5,115 bases of DNA, from positions 1-5,115 of the forward strand of contig CAZFAI010000045.1 in NCBI GenBank assembly GCA_964516555.1. Direction: 5' to 3'. The translations under genes and the position numbers were made by a program. Below are positions 1 through 5,115 of this stretch, one piece after another. How positions within the stretch are numbered: the first letter of the stretch is position 1; each line of letters starts with the position of its first letter. The stretch is from CAZFAI01 sp964516555 (lineage in GTDB: Bacteria > Patescibacteriota > Microgenomatia > UBA12405). The notes under the pieces were generated by a model. It was not told the origin of the DNA, did not search any database, and was given only the letters and a program-made list of their open reading frames with translations.

Positions 1-551
1 ACCACCTCCTGCCAATCTTCAGCTTTCATCTCCAAATCTTCTTTAATACCCTTTTTGTTCTTAACACTATCAATTACGTGTTCAAATTTCTCATGCTCAA
101 TCCCGGAAACCACATTACTGTACATCTGAATAAATCTTCTGTATGAATCCCAAGCAAATCTGGCATTTCCAGTTTTTTCGGCAACCGATCTGACCGTGTC
201 ATCCGATAAGCCTAAATTTAATATGGTATCCATCATTCCAGGCATTGAAGCGGCTGCTCCGGACCGAACCGAAACTAGCAATGGATTTTCTTTGTCTCCA
301 AATTTCTTACCAGTCGTCTCTTCCAATTTTTTCAATCCCTCGTCAATTTCATTTTGTAGTCCTTCAGGATATTGCTTGTTGTGCTCATAATAATACCGGC
401 AAACTTCAGTCGATAATGTAATTCCCGGAGGTACGGGAATACCCAAGTTTGTCATCTCGGCCAAATTCGCCCCCTTACCTCCTAACAAAAACTTCATTTC
501 TTTATCACCTTCGGCCTTACCATTGCCGAAAAAATAGACATACTTTTGCAT
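1..551 (-). CDS. ppdK: Pyruvate, phosphate dikinase, N-terminal part (cut by window edge)
   Basis: Cytoplasmic enzyme that interconverts pyruvate + ATP + phosphate with PEP + AMP + pyrophosphate. The reverse complement reads without a stop from ATG at 549-551 to the window edge, giving 183 codons of a protein usually near 870-900 residues; the rest lies left of position 1. Family motifs are clear: LLGGKGANLAEM (about residues 22-33) with the nucleotide-binding lysine K26, PVPPGITLSTEVC (39-51), SVRSGAAASMPGMMDTILNL (94-113) with the ATP-contacting arginine R96, and DSYRRFIQMYSNVV (135-148). K26 and R96 correspond to K22 and R92 of the Clostridium symbiosum enzyme (established knowledge, recalled). 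This is the N-terminal ATP-grasp half; the phosphohistidine and PEP/pyruvate domains are not in view. The SVRSGAAASMPGMMDTILNL form points to PPDK rather than PEP synthase. The start is fixed by a good AAAGGAG site 5 nt upstream. It is divergent from the envelope genes. Confidence 0.96.
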   Translation of the reverse strand, partial: MQKYVYFFGNGKAEGDKEMKFLLGGKGANLAEMTNLGIPVPPGITLSTEVCRYYYEHNKQYPEGLQNEIDEGLKKLEETTGKKFGDKENPLLVSVRSGAAASMPGMMDTILNLGLSDDTVRSVAEKTGNARFAWDSYRRFIQMYSNVVSGIEHEKFEHVIDSVKNKKGIKEDLEMKAEDWQEV

Positions 552-556
552 TGTTT

Positions 557-563
557 CTCCTTT
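557..563 (-). promoter_or_regulatory. Ribosome binding site of ppdK
   Basis: On the minus strand this reads AAAGGAG, five bases before the ATG at 551. It is a strong Shine-Dalgarno sequence and fixes the ppdK start. It also shows that this organism uses anti-SD pairing, in contrast to the five plus-strand genes here, which lack any such site. Confidence 0.85.
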
Positions 564-602
564 AATAGAACACAAAACTTTTAATACTTTTCAGTAATCC
601 AT

Positions 603-631
603 ACTTTATACTCAAAACCCCCTATTTTCAA
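603..631 (-). promoter_or_regulatory. Possible ppdK promoter (weak match)
   Basis: On the minus strand, TTGAAA (626-631) is followed after 17 bp by TAAAGT (603-608), a 4/6 match to the -10 consensus. The overlapping TATAAA (605-610) would give 15 bp spacing. Either would start transcription about 40-50 nt before the ppdK ATG. The region is AT-rich and other placements are possible, so this is only a candidate. Confidence 0.35.
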
Positions 632-687
632 TCTCCCAAATTAAATACTGCCTACACACCTCAATGACACCTAAACAGTCCTTTTTC

Positions 688-712
688 AAAAAAAATACAA
701 CAAAAAATAATA
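688..712 (+). promoter_or_regulatory. A-tract (UP-element-like) region upstream of the envelope promoter
   Basis: A run of eight A (688-695) and a run of six A (702-707), with centres about 13 bp apart, sit just upstream of the TTGACA box at 721. Relative to a start near 757 they lie around -69 to -50, where AT-rich UP elements bind the RNA polymerase alpha subunit C-terminal domain in other bacteria. The function is inferred from position and composition only. Confidence 0.4.
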
Positions 713-720
713 CCAAACTC

Positions 721-750
721 TTGACAATAGAAGTCCCGCTCATCTATCTT
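721..750 (+). promoter_or_regulatory. Sigma-70-type promoter of the envelope gene cluster
   Basis: A perfect TTGACA -35 hexamer (721-726) is followed after 18 bp by TATCTT (745-750), a 4/6 match to TATAAT. The predicted start is near 757, giving a leader of about 13 nt to the GTG at 770 or 25 nt to the ATG at 782. This is the only conventional promoter I see for the plus-strand cluster. The -35 match is strong; the -10 match and spacing are acceptable. Confidence 0.65.
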
Positions 751-755
751 TAATT

Positions 756-775
756 ATTAACAAATATTTGTGAAT
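756..775. promoter_or_regulatory. Near-perfect 20-bp palindrome over the transcription start (possible operator)
   Basis: The core ACAAATATTTGT (760-771) is a perfect 12-bp palindrome. It extends to 20 bp (756-775) with 9 of 10 base pairs matching; the only mismatch is the pair 759/772. It covers the predicted start point at about 757 and the GTG at 770, and ends 6 bp before the ATG at 782. Placement right after a -10 box is typical of a repressor operator. A weak AU-rich RNA hairpin masking the GTG is an alternative. No regulator gene is in the window. Confidence 0.45.
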
Positions 776-781
776 TCTTTA

Positions 782-2263
782 ATGAAAAAATTAACCGGTA
801 GAGCCTTGTTCCTACTCTTTGCAGTTGCAGTGATCTCCCTACTCATCCCACGAAGCTATATTGAATCCGTTCCCCCCTCAAGTGTCCGTGATGTTCTCTC
901 CAGCTCTCAAATGTCATATTTTGCACGTCTCGGCACTGGCAATACTGCCGGTTCTTCCTTCCTTACCATTCAGGTATCCGGCAATCCTTCCAATACTACC
1001 TCCAATCTCTTTGCCGGTGACATAGTTGGCATCGCTAAAACTGGTGTTAGTGGACTTGATCATTACACCATTGGTGGCATTGGCAATACTGCCGTTTTTC
1101 AAATCGGTGGTACCCTGGCTCATGTCAATTCTTTTAACGACAACATTGTTGTTGCTACCCGATCTGCGGTTCATACTGTTCACTTCACCCCCAAAAGTAC
1201 TATAGCTGGTGGAGCTTGGCAGCTTTTAGTCAAGGCAACTTCACGCACTGGGGAACTCGCTGCTGACGGTATGCCGGACCAACAGGGCTTCGACCTTGGT
1301 GCGGATGTTGGTACCACCACTACCGGTATTGGTACTCGCCTTAAAACTGCAGATATCACCTGTCCTTTCGGTACTGCCTCTATCGGTGCAACCGATGTCA
1401 ATATTAGCGGCAACCTATATCATTCCATTACCTGTACTCTTGATGCAGGAGACAATAACCCCGTCGACGTAGGAGTTACTATGGTTGTCGGAAGCAATCT
1501 TTCCACCGGCAGTCAACTTATAAATCCTAGTGCCTCAGTTGGCAGAGCCTACTCCTCAGAAGGGAATGCTGATGTCTACAATTTCTTTATTCGGCACTTA
1601 GATGCCAGCAGTGTTGTCGTCGATGCCGATACTGCCTCTGGACGAATTGCTGTTGTTGAATCCGTTCGAGTCACTGCTACTGTCGATCCAACTATCACCT
1701 TCCTAATTGATAATACTGATGTCGGCTCCGGTCAAAACCGCTGTGGTCAGGTGTTAGGCACAGCCGCCAGCAACACCACTGCCACTACTGTCGCCTTTGG
1801 CTCACTTTCCATCGGTAGTACCGTCAACAACTTAGCCCAAAGGCTTAGTGCCACTACCAACGCCACCAACGGCTATGCCGTTACTGTCTACGAATCAGCC
1901 CAGCTAAGCAACATCTCTACTGGCACAACCATCCCCGATACTGATTGTGACAATCCCACCTATACCTGCAACACTACTACCGAAAACCGATGGCAAAGCG
2001 ATGTTACCCAATCGGGTTTCGGCTACTCAATCCACAATATTTCCGCCACCACCGTCCCCTTCCAATACAATACCGGAGGTGCTAGTTTTGCCGCCAAACC
2101 TTTCGGTGTTGGCGAAGCCAATGCCGAAACTGTCATGAGCAATGCGTCAACCCCCACTACTACTGAAAGAATTTATATGTGCTACCGTGTAGTTGCCAAT
2201 ACCACTCAAGAGGCCGGTAACTACGAAACAAAAATAGTTTATACAGCCACAGCTACATTTTAA
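782..2263 (+). CDS. Secreted beta-rich surface protein (CPR/WxL-like envelope family)
   Basis: I chose ATG 782 (493 aa), which gives an MKK-type signal; GTG 770 would add four residues, and neither has a Shine-Dalgarno site. Residues about 8-22 are a hydrophobic signal or anchor segment without a clear signal-peptidase site. The rest is predicted extracytoplasmic: rich in Thr, Ser, Asn, Ala, Gly and Val, poor in Lys, with alternating beta-strand patterns. Visible blocks are VVATRSAVHTVHFTP (123-137), VTATVDPTITF (297-307), LSATTNATNGYAVTV (355-369), GFGYS (412-416) and a terminal strand ending YTATATF. The C-terminal half resembles, from memory, secreted proteins common in Patescibacteria and loosely the C-terminal domain of WxL surface proteins, but the paired WxL motifs are absent. 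Six cysteines (194, 218, 321, 389, 396, 467) could form disulfides. No sortase motif or C-terminal membrane segment is seen. It is the first gene of the cluster, 5 bp before the DUF916-like gene. Likely role: surface layer component or adhesin (inference). Confidence 0.85.
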   Translation: MKKLTGRALFLLFAVAVISLLIPRSYIESVPPSSVRDVLSSSQMSYFARLGTGNTAGSSFLTIQVSGNPSNTTSNLFAGDIVGIAKTGVSGLDHYTIGGIGNTAVFQIGGTLAHVNSFNDNIVVATRSAVHTVHFTPKSTIAGGAWQLLVKATSRTGELAADGMPDQQGFDLGADVGTTTTGIGTRLKTADITCPFGTASIGATDVNISGNLYHSITCTLDAGDNNPVDVGVTMVVGSNLSTGSQLINPSASVGRAYSSEGNADVYNFFIRHLDASSVVVDADTASGRIAVVESVRVTATVDPTITFLIDNTDVGSGQNRCGQVLGTAASNTTATTVAFGSLSIGSTVNNLAQRLSATTNATNGYAVTVYESAQLSNISTGTTIPDTDCDNPTYTCNTTTENRWQSDVTQSGFGYSIHNISATTVPFQYNTGGASFAAKPFGVGEANAETVMSNASTPTTTERIYMCYRVVANTTQEAGNYETKIVYTATATF

Positions 2264-2268
2264 TAAAC

Positions 2269-3258
2269 ATGAAAACAATGAAAAAAACCGCCTCAATCCT
2301 CTTCCTACTAACAGCTGCCTTCTTTCTTCAACCCTCGTCAACCACAGCCCAAACCGCCATGGGTTTATCAGCCATTCCTCCCCGACTTGAAATTTTAGTT
2401 GAACCCGGCAAACATATTAGTAAAGAAATTAAAGTTCGAAATGAATCCCAAACCGAAAAATTTATTACTACCAACATCAAAGATTTCATTGTCACAGACA
2501 GCATTGGCACTCCAATTCCTCTCGAAGGCGTAAGCCAGGAAGATAATCGCTGGGCAGCCAGCTCTTGGATTCAGGTCTCACCTACTCAAATAAAACTAAA
2601 ACCAGGTGAAACAAAATCACTTATCTTAACTGTTATTGCCCCCGCAGATGCTCTTCCCGGCGGCCACTACGCCATGGTTCTTCACAATCCTCAGATTGAT
2701 GTTGCTCTCGACTCTACTGGAGCAGCCGTAGAGACCAACGTCGGCACCCTTGTCTACATCACTATCCCTGGTGATATAAAAGAAGATGCTCGAATCGTTA
2801 ATTTCTCCACCACTAACTTCTCAGAATTCGGTCCGATTAATTTCGAAACCACTATCGAAAATCTCTCTGATATCCACATTAATCCCAAAGGTCAAATTAC
2901 CATCAAAAATATGCTTGGCGGTACTACTGCTCAGTTAAACCTTAATGAATCCAATATTTTCCCCTACACTCAAAGGGATTTTGAAAACAAACTTGACAAA
3001 AAGTGGTTGTTTGGCCGTTATCAAGCCCAAGTTAATGCAGCTTACGGCTCCACTGGTGGGCTACTCACAGCCACCATATTTTTCTGGGTTATCCCCTGGA
3101 GACTGATAACCTTTGCCCTAGCTTTAATTACCCTCATCACCCTTCTGGTAATTATTCTAAAAAACAAAGATCAGGATAGCGGCACCAAGCCTCAATCATC
3201 CATCCCGTCAGAACCGGATCTCGAAAATCTGAAAAATAAATATCGGGATAAAACCTGA
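2269..3258 (+). CDS. DUF916 / WxL-interacting-protein-like membrane protein
   Basis: This 329-aa single-pass protein has a signal peptide (about 1-28, cleavage near TTAQ), two beta-sandwich domains, a membrane helix (about 275-297) and a 32-residue charged cytoplasmic tail. Domain 1 (about 34-140) shows the DUF916 pattern: AIPPRLEILVEPGK, then KVRNES, SSWIQVSPTQIKLKPGETKS and the ALPGGHYAMVL block. Domain 2 (about 170-270) has NFETTIENLSDIHINPKGQI and WLFGRYQAQVNAAYG, then FFWVIPWR leading into the helix, matching the DUF916-DUF3324-TM layout of Gram-positive WxL-interacting proteins. In those, DUF916 is assigned to peptidoglycan binding and DUF3324 to host or partner binding (established for the family, not shown here). 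Its partner is probably the surface protein encoded 5 bp upstream. ATG 2278 is an alternative start that still keeps a KK signal; no Shine-Dalgarno site is present for either. Family assignment is fairly firm; the exact ligand is unknown. Confidence 0.87.
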   Translation: MKTMKKTASILFLLTAAFFLQPSSTTAQTAMGLSAIPPRLEILVEPGKHISKEIKVRNESQTEKFITTNIKDFIVTDSIGTPIPLEGVSQEDNRWAASSWIQVSPTQIKLKPGETKSLILTVIAPADALPGGHYAMVLHNPQIDVALDSTGAAVETNVGTLVYITIPGDIKEDARIVNFSTTNFSEFGPINFETTIENLSDIHINPKGQITIKNMLGGTTAQLNLNESNIFPYTQRDFENKLDKKWLFGRYQAQVNAAYGSTGGLLTATIFFWVIPWRLITFALALITLITLLVIILKNKDQDSGTKPQSSIPSEPDLENLKNKYRDKT

Positions 3259-3266
3259 TTCTGTAA

Positions 3267-4100
3267 ATGTTCTTCATATTGATACTGCTACTATATTTTC
3301 TCCCAAAACCAGTATCGGCAGCTCTCGACACACCCTCCTCTGTCACTGTTTCCGGTTTCATTGGCCAATACCAGATTACCATTTACGGCTTTACTACACC
3401 AAAATCTCGCGTGGAGTTAAATTCCCCACGTGTCTTTGATGTTACTTACAGTAATGAAACCGGTTTCTTCGAGTTTGACAAATCCATCCTACCTAGTAAT
3501 CCCTCAGATCTTTGTCTGTCATCAATCGACAATCACTCCCGTCGGTCCAGTCCTATTTGTATACCTCCGCCCCCCGGAAATAATTTCCATACCAAAATTG
3601 GCCCGATATTACTACCTCCAACTATCACCATTGACGCAGATAGTATCAAGCCTCATTCGACGAGTATTGCCTCTGGTCAATCAATCCCTGATAGTCAAAT
3701 CGATATTTATTTATATCAGGAAAACTCCAAAGCCCCCATCTTTCCCAAACAAGCCATGGCCTATTCTTTGCCCCAACTTACAGTCAAATCAGACTCACTT
3801 GGCAATTACAGCTTCTCCCTGCCAACCGCCCACTCTAACAATTATCGTCTTTTCGCTACCGCCCTCTATGATGACAACAATACTCCAAAATCCAACACTC
3901 TCACCTATCAACTCCCCTCACTTCTTTTTCTCTTCTGGCTTCAATACAAATTCCTGATACTTTTTCTTCCCTTTTATGTCCTCACCCTCACCTTATTCTT
4001 CTACCTTCTCTTCAAATCTCTACAAACAAAAAAGTGCCACTACTTGCCCGCCCTTCGTCAAGTCTCACTTGTGCCAAAAACCATTAATCCGATACAATGA
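3267..4100 (+). CDS. Ig-like two-domain protein with C-terminal membrane anchor
   Basis: This 277-aa protein starts with a signal peptide (1-18, ending KPVSA) that oddly has no basic residue before its hydrophobic core. The start is constrained because an in-frame TAA (3264-3266) directly precedes the ATG. Domain 1 (about 24-100) has ITIYGFTTPKSRVEL and SNETGFFEF, typical of Ig-like or carboxypeptidase-regulatory-like beta sandwiches. Cysteines 83 and 98 may pair across the loop before a proline run (IPPPPG). Domain 2 (about 117-215) repeats the scheme with SGQSIPDSQIDIYLY and SDSLGNYSFSLP. A long hydrophobic segment (about 217-250) anchors it, followed by a basic cytoplasmic tail. I recall similar proteins beside DUF916 proteins in CPR genomes but cannot verify this here. 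It lies 8 bp after the DUF916 gene and 4 bp before the next gene. The role is probably a structural or accessory envelope component; no catalytic motif is seen. Confidence 0.82.
   Translation: MFFILILLLYFLPKPVSAALDTPSSVTVSGFIGQYQITIYGFTTPKSRVELNSPRVFDVTYSNETGFFEFDKSILPSNPSDLCLSSIDNHSRRSSPICIPPPPGNNFHTKIGPILLPPTITIDADSIKPHSTSIASGQSIPDSQIDIYLYQENSKAPIFPKQAMAYSLPQLTVKSDSLGNYSFSLPTAHSNNYRLFATALYDDNNTPKSNTLTYQLPSLLFLFWLQYKFLILFLPFYVLTLTLFFYLLFKSLQTKKCHYLPALRQVSLVPKTINPIQ
4093..4098 (+). promoter_or_regulatory. -10-like hexamer immediately before the gene at 4105
   Basis: TACAAT (5/6 match to TATAAT) ends 7 bp before the ATG at 4105, so transcription started from it would begin at or very near the start codon and give a leaderless mRNA. 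It overlaps the end of the upstream coding sequence. No clear -35 box is seen. The match may be chance. Confidence 0.35.
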
Positions 4101-4104
4101 ATAA

Positions 4105-4521
4105 ATGAAATCCGGGATATTAGCCATAATTATTTTTTTACTTCTCTCCCTCTCGGCTTCCCTTTACCTTCTCGCTCGTACGACTGTTTTTTTTGGTCAA
4201 GCCCAGGTCAGTCAACCCACCTCCATAGACTCACTGGCCAATTCCTATCTGTTTGCCTCACCCCTCCAAGCCAAAGCCGACAGTCAGGAGCTTGTCCGTA
4301 TAACCGTCTTCCTGCTTGACTCTCGAGGTCTTGGCATCCCTAACCAAAATGTTTCTCTCAACCTACCCACAACAATAAACTCACATCCAATTCAGCCCAT
4401 AACTGATGATTCGGGCAAGGCTGTTTTTGATCTTTCTTCAACTATTATTGGTAAATATTCTATTTCTGCCCAAGTCCAAGGTTTAACCATCCCTCAAACT
4501 GTTTCGGTTGTCTTTTATTAG
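4105..4521 (+). CDS. Small N-terminally anchored Ig-like (Big_1-type) protein
   Basis: This 138-aa protein has a membrane helix at residues 5-24 that acts as signal anchor, a short linker (25-60) including ANSYLFASPLQAKAD, and one Ig-like domain (about 61-138). The domain shows the bacterial Ig group 1 pattern: LVRITVFLLDSRGLGIPNQN, then TDDSGKAVFDLSS and GKYSISAQVQG, finishing in a terminal strand TVSVVFY. Such domains occur in invasin/intimin-type adhesins and in CPR envelope proteins as a single copy. It has no catalytic residues and no sortase signal. The start is constrained by an in-frame TAA at 4102-4104 directly before the ATG. There is no Shine-Dalgarno site, but a TACAAT box ends 7 bp upstream. 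It starts 4 bp after the previous gene and ends 12 bp before the next. A run of eight T lies at 4187-4194 inside the gene. Probably an accessory subunit of the same apparatus (inference). Confidence 0.82.
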   Translation: MKSGILAIIIFLLLSLSASLYLLARTTVFFGQAQVSQPTSIDSLANSYLFASPLQAKADSQELVRITVFLLDSRGLGIPNQNVSLNLPTTINSHPIQPITDDSGKAVFDLSSTIIGKYSISAQVQGLTIPQTVSVVFY

Positions 4522-4522
4522 C

Positions 4523-4528
4523 TATAAT
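4523..4528 (+). promoter_or_regulatory. Consensus -10 box immediately before the GTG start at 4534
   Basis: A perfect TATAAT hexamer lies in the 12-bp gap and ends 6 bp before the GTG at 4534. Transcription from it would start at about 4534-4536, giving a leaderless or nearly leaderless transcript. No good -35 hexamer sits 16-18 bp upstream (TGTTTC at 4500-4505). The -10 match is exact; its function is inferred. Confidence 0.45.
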
Positions 4529-4533
4529 TAGTT

Positions 4534-5115
4534 GTGCCAAGCAAACGTTCTCTAGATAATTTTTCTTACAAAACTCTCTTAACTATTGTTGTCGTTCTCT
4601 TAATTGGCATTGTTGCTCTTCTCCGAATCACCTCCAAACCCAAAGATTCTGTTGAGGCTTCGTGGTGGAATGAGACTTGGAAATTTAGGCGAGCCATTGA
4701 TGTTGCCAACACGGGTGGATTGCAATCTGACGTTTACCTTGTCGTCACCATTGACACTTCCGACCCATCTAAATTTAAAGCTAATGCAGGAGATCTACGC
4801 TTCACTACCTATAACGGTCAACTACTGGACTACTACCTGGTCTCAGGTGTTGGTACTTCTACTACCTCTATCCAAGTTAATTTTGCTAGTTTGGAAGCCG
4901 GCTCCCAAACCATTTATGCTTACTATGGCAATTCTTTAGCTCCTGACGGCTTCTCGCATTCTCCCTTTACTACTGCCGCCTCCTCTTCTACCCCAACTAT
5001 CTCCCAATCGGAAGAACTTTCCCCCGCCCCCATTGCTCATTGGAAATTTGATGAGGGAGCGGGAACTACAGCTTATGATTCCAGTGGTATCAATCACGGT
5101 ACGATTACTGGCGCC
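4534..5115 (+). CDS. DUF2341-LamG surface protein, N-terminal part (cut by window edge)
   Basis: An open frame of 194 codons runs from GTG 4534 to the window end. An in-frame TAA (4525-4527) lies just upstream and no other good start follows, so GTG is the likely start. Residues 14-30 form a membrane anchor after a short basic N-terminus (PSKRSLDNFSYK). Residues about 44-135 match a DUF2341 domain: WWNETWKFRRAIDVANTG, DVYLVVTID, GDLRFTTYNGQLLDYYL and QTIYAYYGN. After a Ser/Thr/Pro linker, residues 167-194 begin a LamG / concanavalin-A-like domain (PIAHWKFDEGAGTTAYDSSG, then NHG). Both domain types are associated with glycan or ligand binding in secreted proteins, though DUF2341's function is not established. 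The C-terminus is off the window; CPR relatives often carry several more LamG or Ig repeats (recalled, unverified). It is the fifth gene of the cluster and a plausible adhesin. The reading frame around 4604-4939 in another phase is a shadow of this gene. Confidence 0.85.
   Translation, partial: MPSKRSLDNFSYKTLLTIVVVLLIGIVALLRITSKPKDSVEASWWNETWKFRRAIDVANTGGLQSDVYLVVTIDTSDPSKFKANAGDLRFTTYNGQLLDYYLVSGVGTSTTSIQVNFASLEAGSQTIYAYYGNSLAPDGFSHSPFTTAASSSTPTISQSEELSPAPIAHWKFDEGAGTTAYDSSGINHGTITGA

Noticed and set aside
196..390. Open frame of 64 codons on the plus strand
   Set aside because: It lies antisense to ppdK, whose minus-strand frame has unmistakable PPDK motifs; the plus frame is a shadow.
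552..769. Small RNA, riboswitch or CRISPR in the intergenic region
   Set aside because: Apart from the promoters, A-tracts and palindrome listed, I see no GC-rich stems, repeats or terminator with a U-run.
1218..1226. Literal W-Q-L tripeptide in the surface protein as a WxL motif
   Set aside because: WxL domains carry two motifs near the C-terminus; this single one is in the N-terminal third and is likely chance.
1947..2138. Alternative plus-strand frame inside the surface protein gene
   Set aside because: Low-complexity Pro/Ser shadow of the real frame, with no start context or domain.
2243..2263. C-terminal phenylalanine strand (YTATATF) as an outer-membrane beta-barrel signal
   Set aside because: There is no barrel pattern over the protein, and the DUF916-type neighbour and probable CPR origin argue against a classical outer membrane.
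3430..3957. 175-codon plus-strand frame inside the Ig-like gene
   Set aside because: The product is a low-complexity Ser/Pro/Leu sequence with no signal or domain, while the overlapping frame has a signal peptide, Ig-like repeats and a membrane anchor. The length is explained by the lack of G and thus of stop codons in this C/T-rich stretch.
4187..4194. Run of eight T inside the small Ig-like gene as a phase-variation tract
   Set aside because: Short, encodes a normal Val-Phe-Phe in a strongly T-rich region, and there is no sign of a frameshifted state.
4604..4939. 111-codon ATG frame near the right end
   Set aside because: Overlaps the GTG-started DUF2341-LamG frame, which has clear domain motifs; this one has none.

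Overview
The window reads like a bacterial chromosome piece with moderate GC. It most likely comes from a Patescibacteria (CPR) lineage such as Microgenomates. That placement is inference from protein style: small, single-pass, Thr/Ser/Asn-rich envelope proteins with Ig-like, DUF916-type and DUF2341/LamG domains in one tight cluster next to a pyruvate phosphate dikinase. No marker gene is present to prove it. TGA acts as a stop codon (ends of the genes at 2269 and 3267), which argues against the CPR groups that recode TGA to glycine.

Layout: positions 1-551 on the minus strand hold the first 183 codons of ppdK, cut by the window edge. A 218-bp intergenic region (552-769) separates it from a divergent plus-strand cluster. 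This region carries a good ribosome binding site for ppdK and, on the plus strand, A-tracts, a perfect TTGACA -35 box, a TATCTT -10 box and a 20-bp near-perfect palindrome over the predicted transcription start. From about 770 to the right edge, five plus-strand genes follow one another with gaps of only 4-12 bp and no visible terminator: (1) a secreted beta-rich surface protein, (2) a DUF916/WxL-interacting-protein-like membrane protein, (3) a two-domain Ig-like protein with a C-terminal membrane anchor, (4) a small N-terminally anchored single-Ig-domain protein, and (5) a DUF2341-LamG protein starting at GTG 4534 and running off the window.

Working model (inference): the five genes form one operon for an envelope or adhesion apparatus. 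Every product has a single N- or C-terminal membrane anchor or signal and extracytoplasmic beta-sandwich domains. The order 'beta-rich surface protein, then DUF916-like partner, then small anchored accessory proteins' resembles WxL loci of Gram-positive bacteria, but without canonical WxL motifs or sortase signals. ppdK is central carbon metabolism (pyruvate/PEP interconversion) and probably only shares the divergent promoter region.

None of the five envelope genes has a recognisable Shine-Dalgarno sequence, whereas ppdK does. Two of the five have a near-consensus -10 hexamer 6-7 bp before the start codon, hinting at leaderless internal transcripts. The plus strand is strongly C over G in genes of both orientations, suggesting a replication-linked skew.
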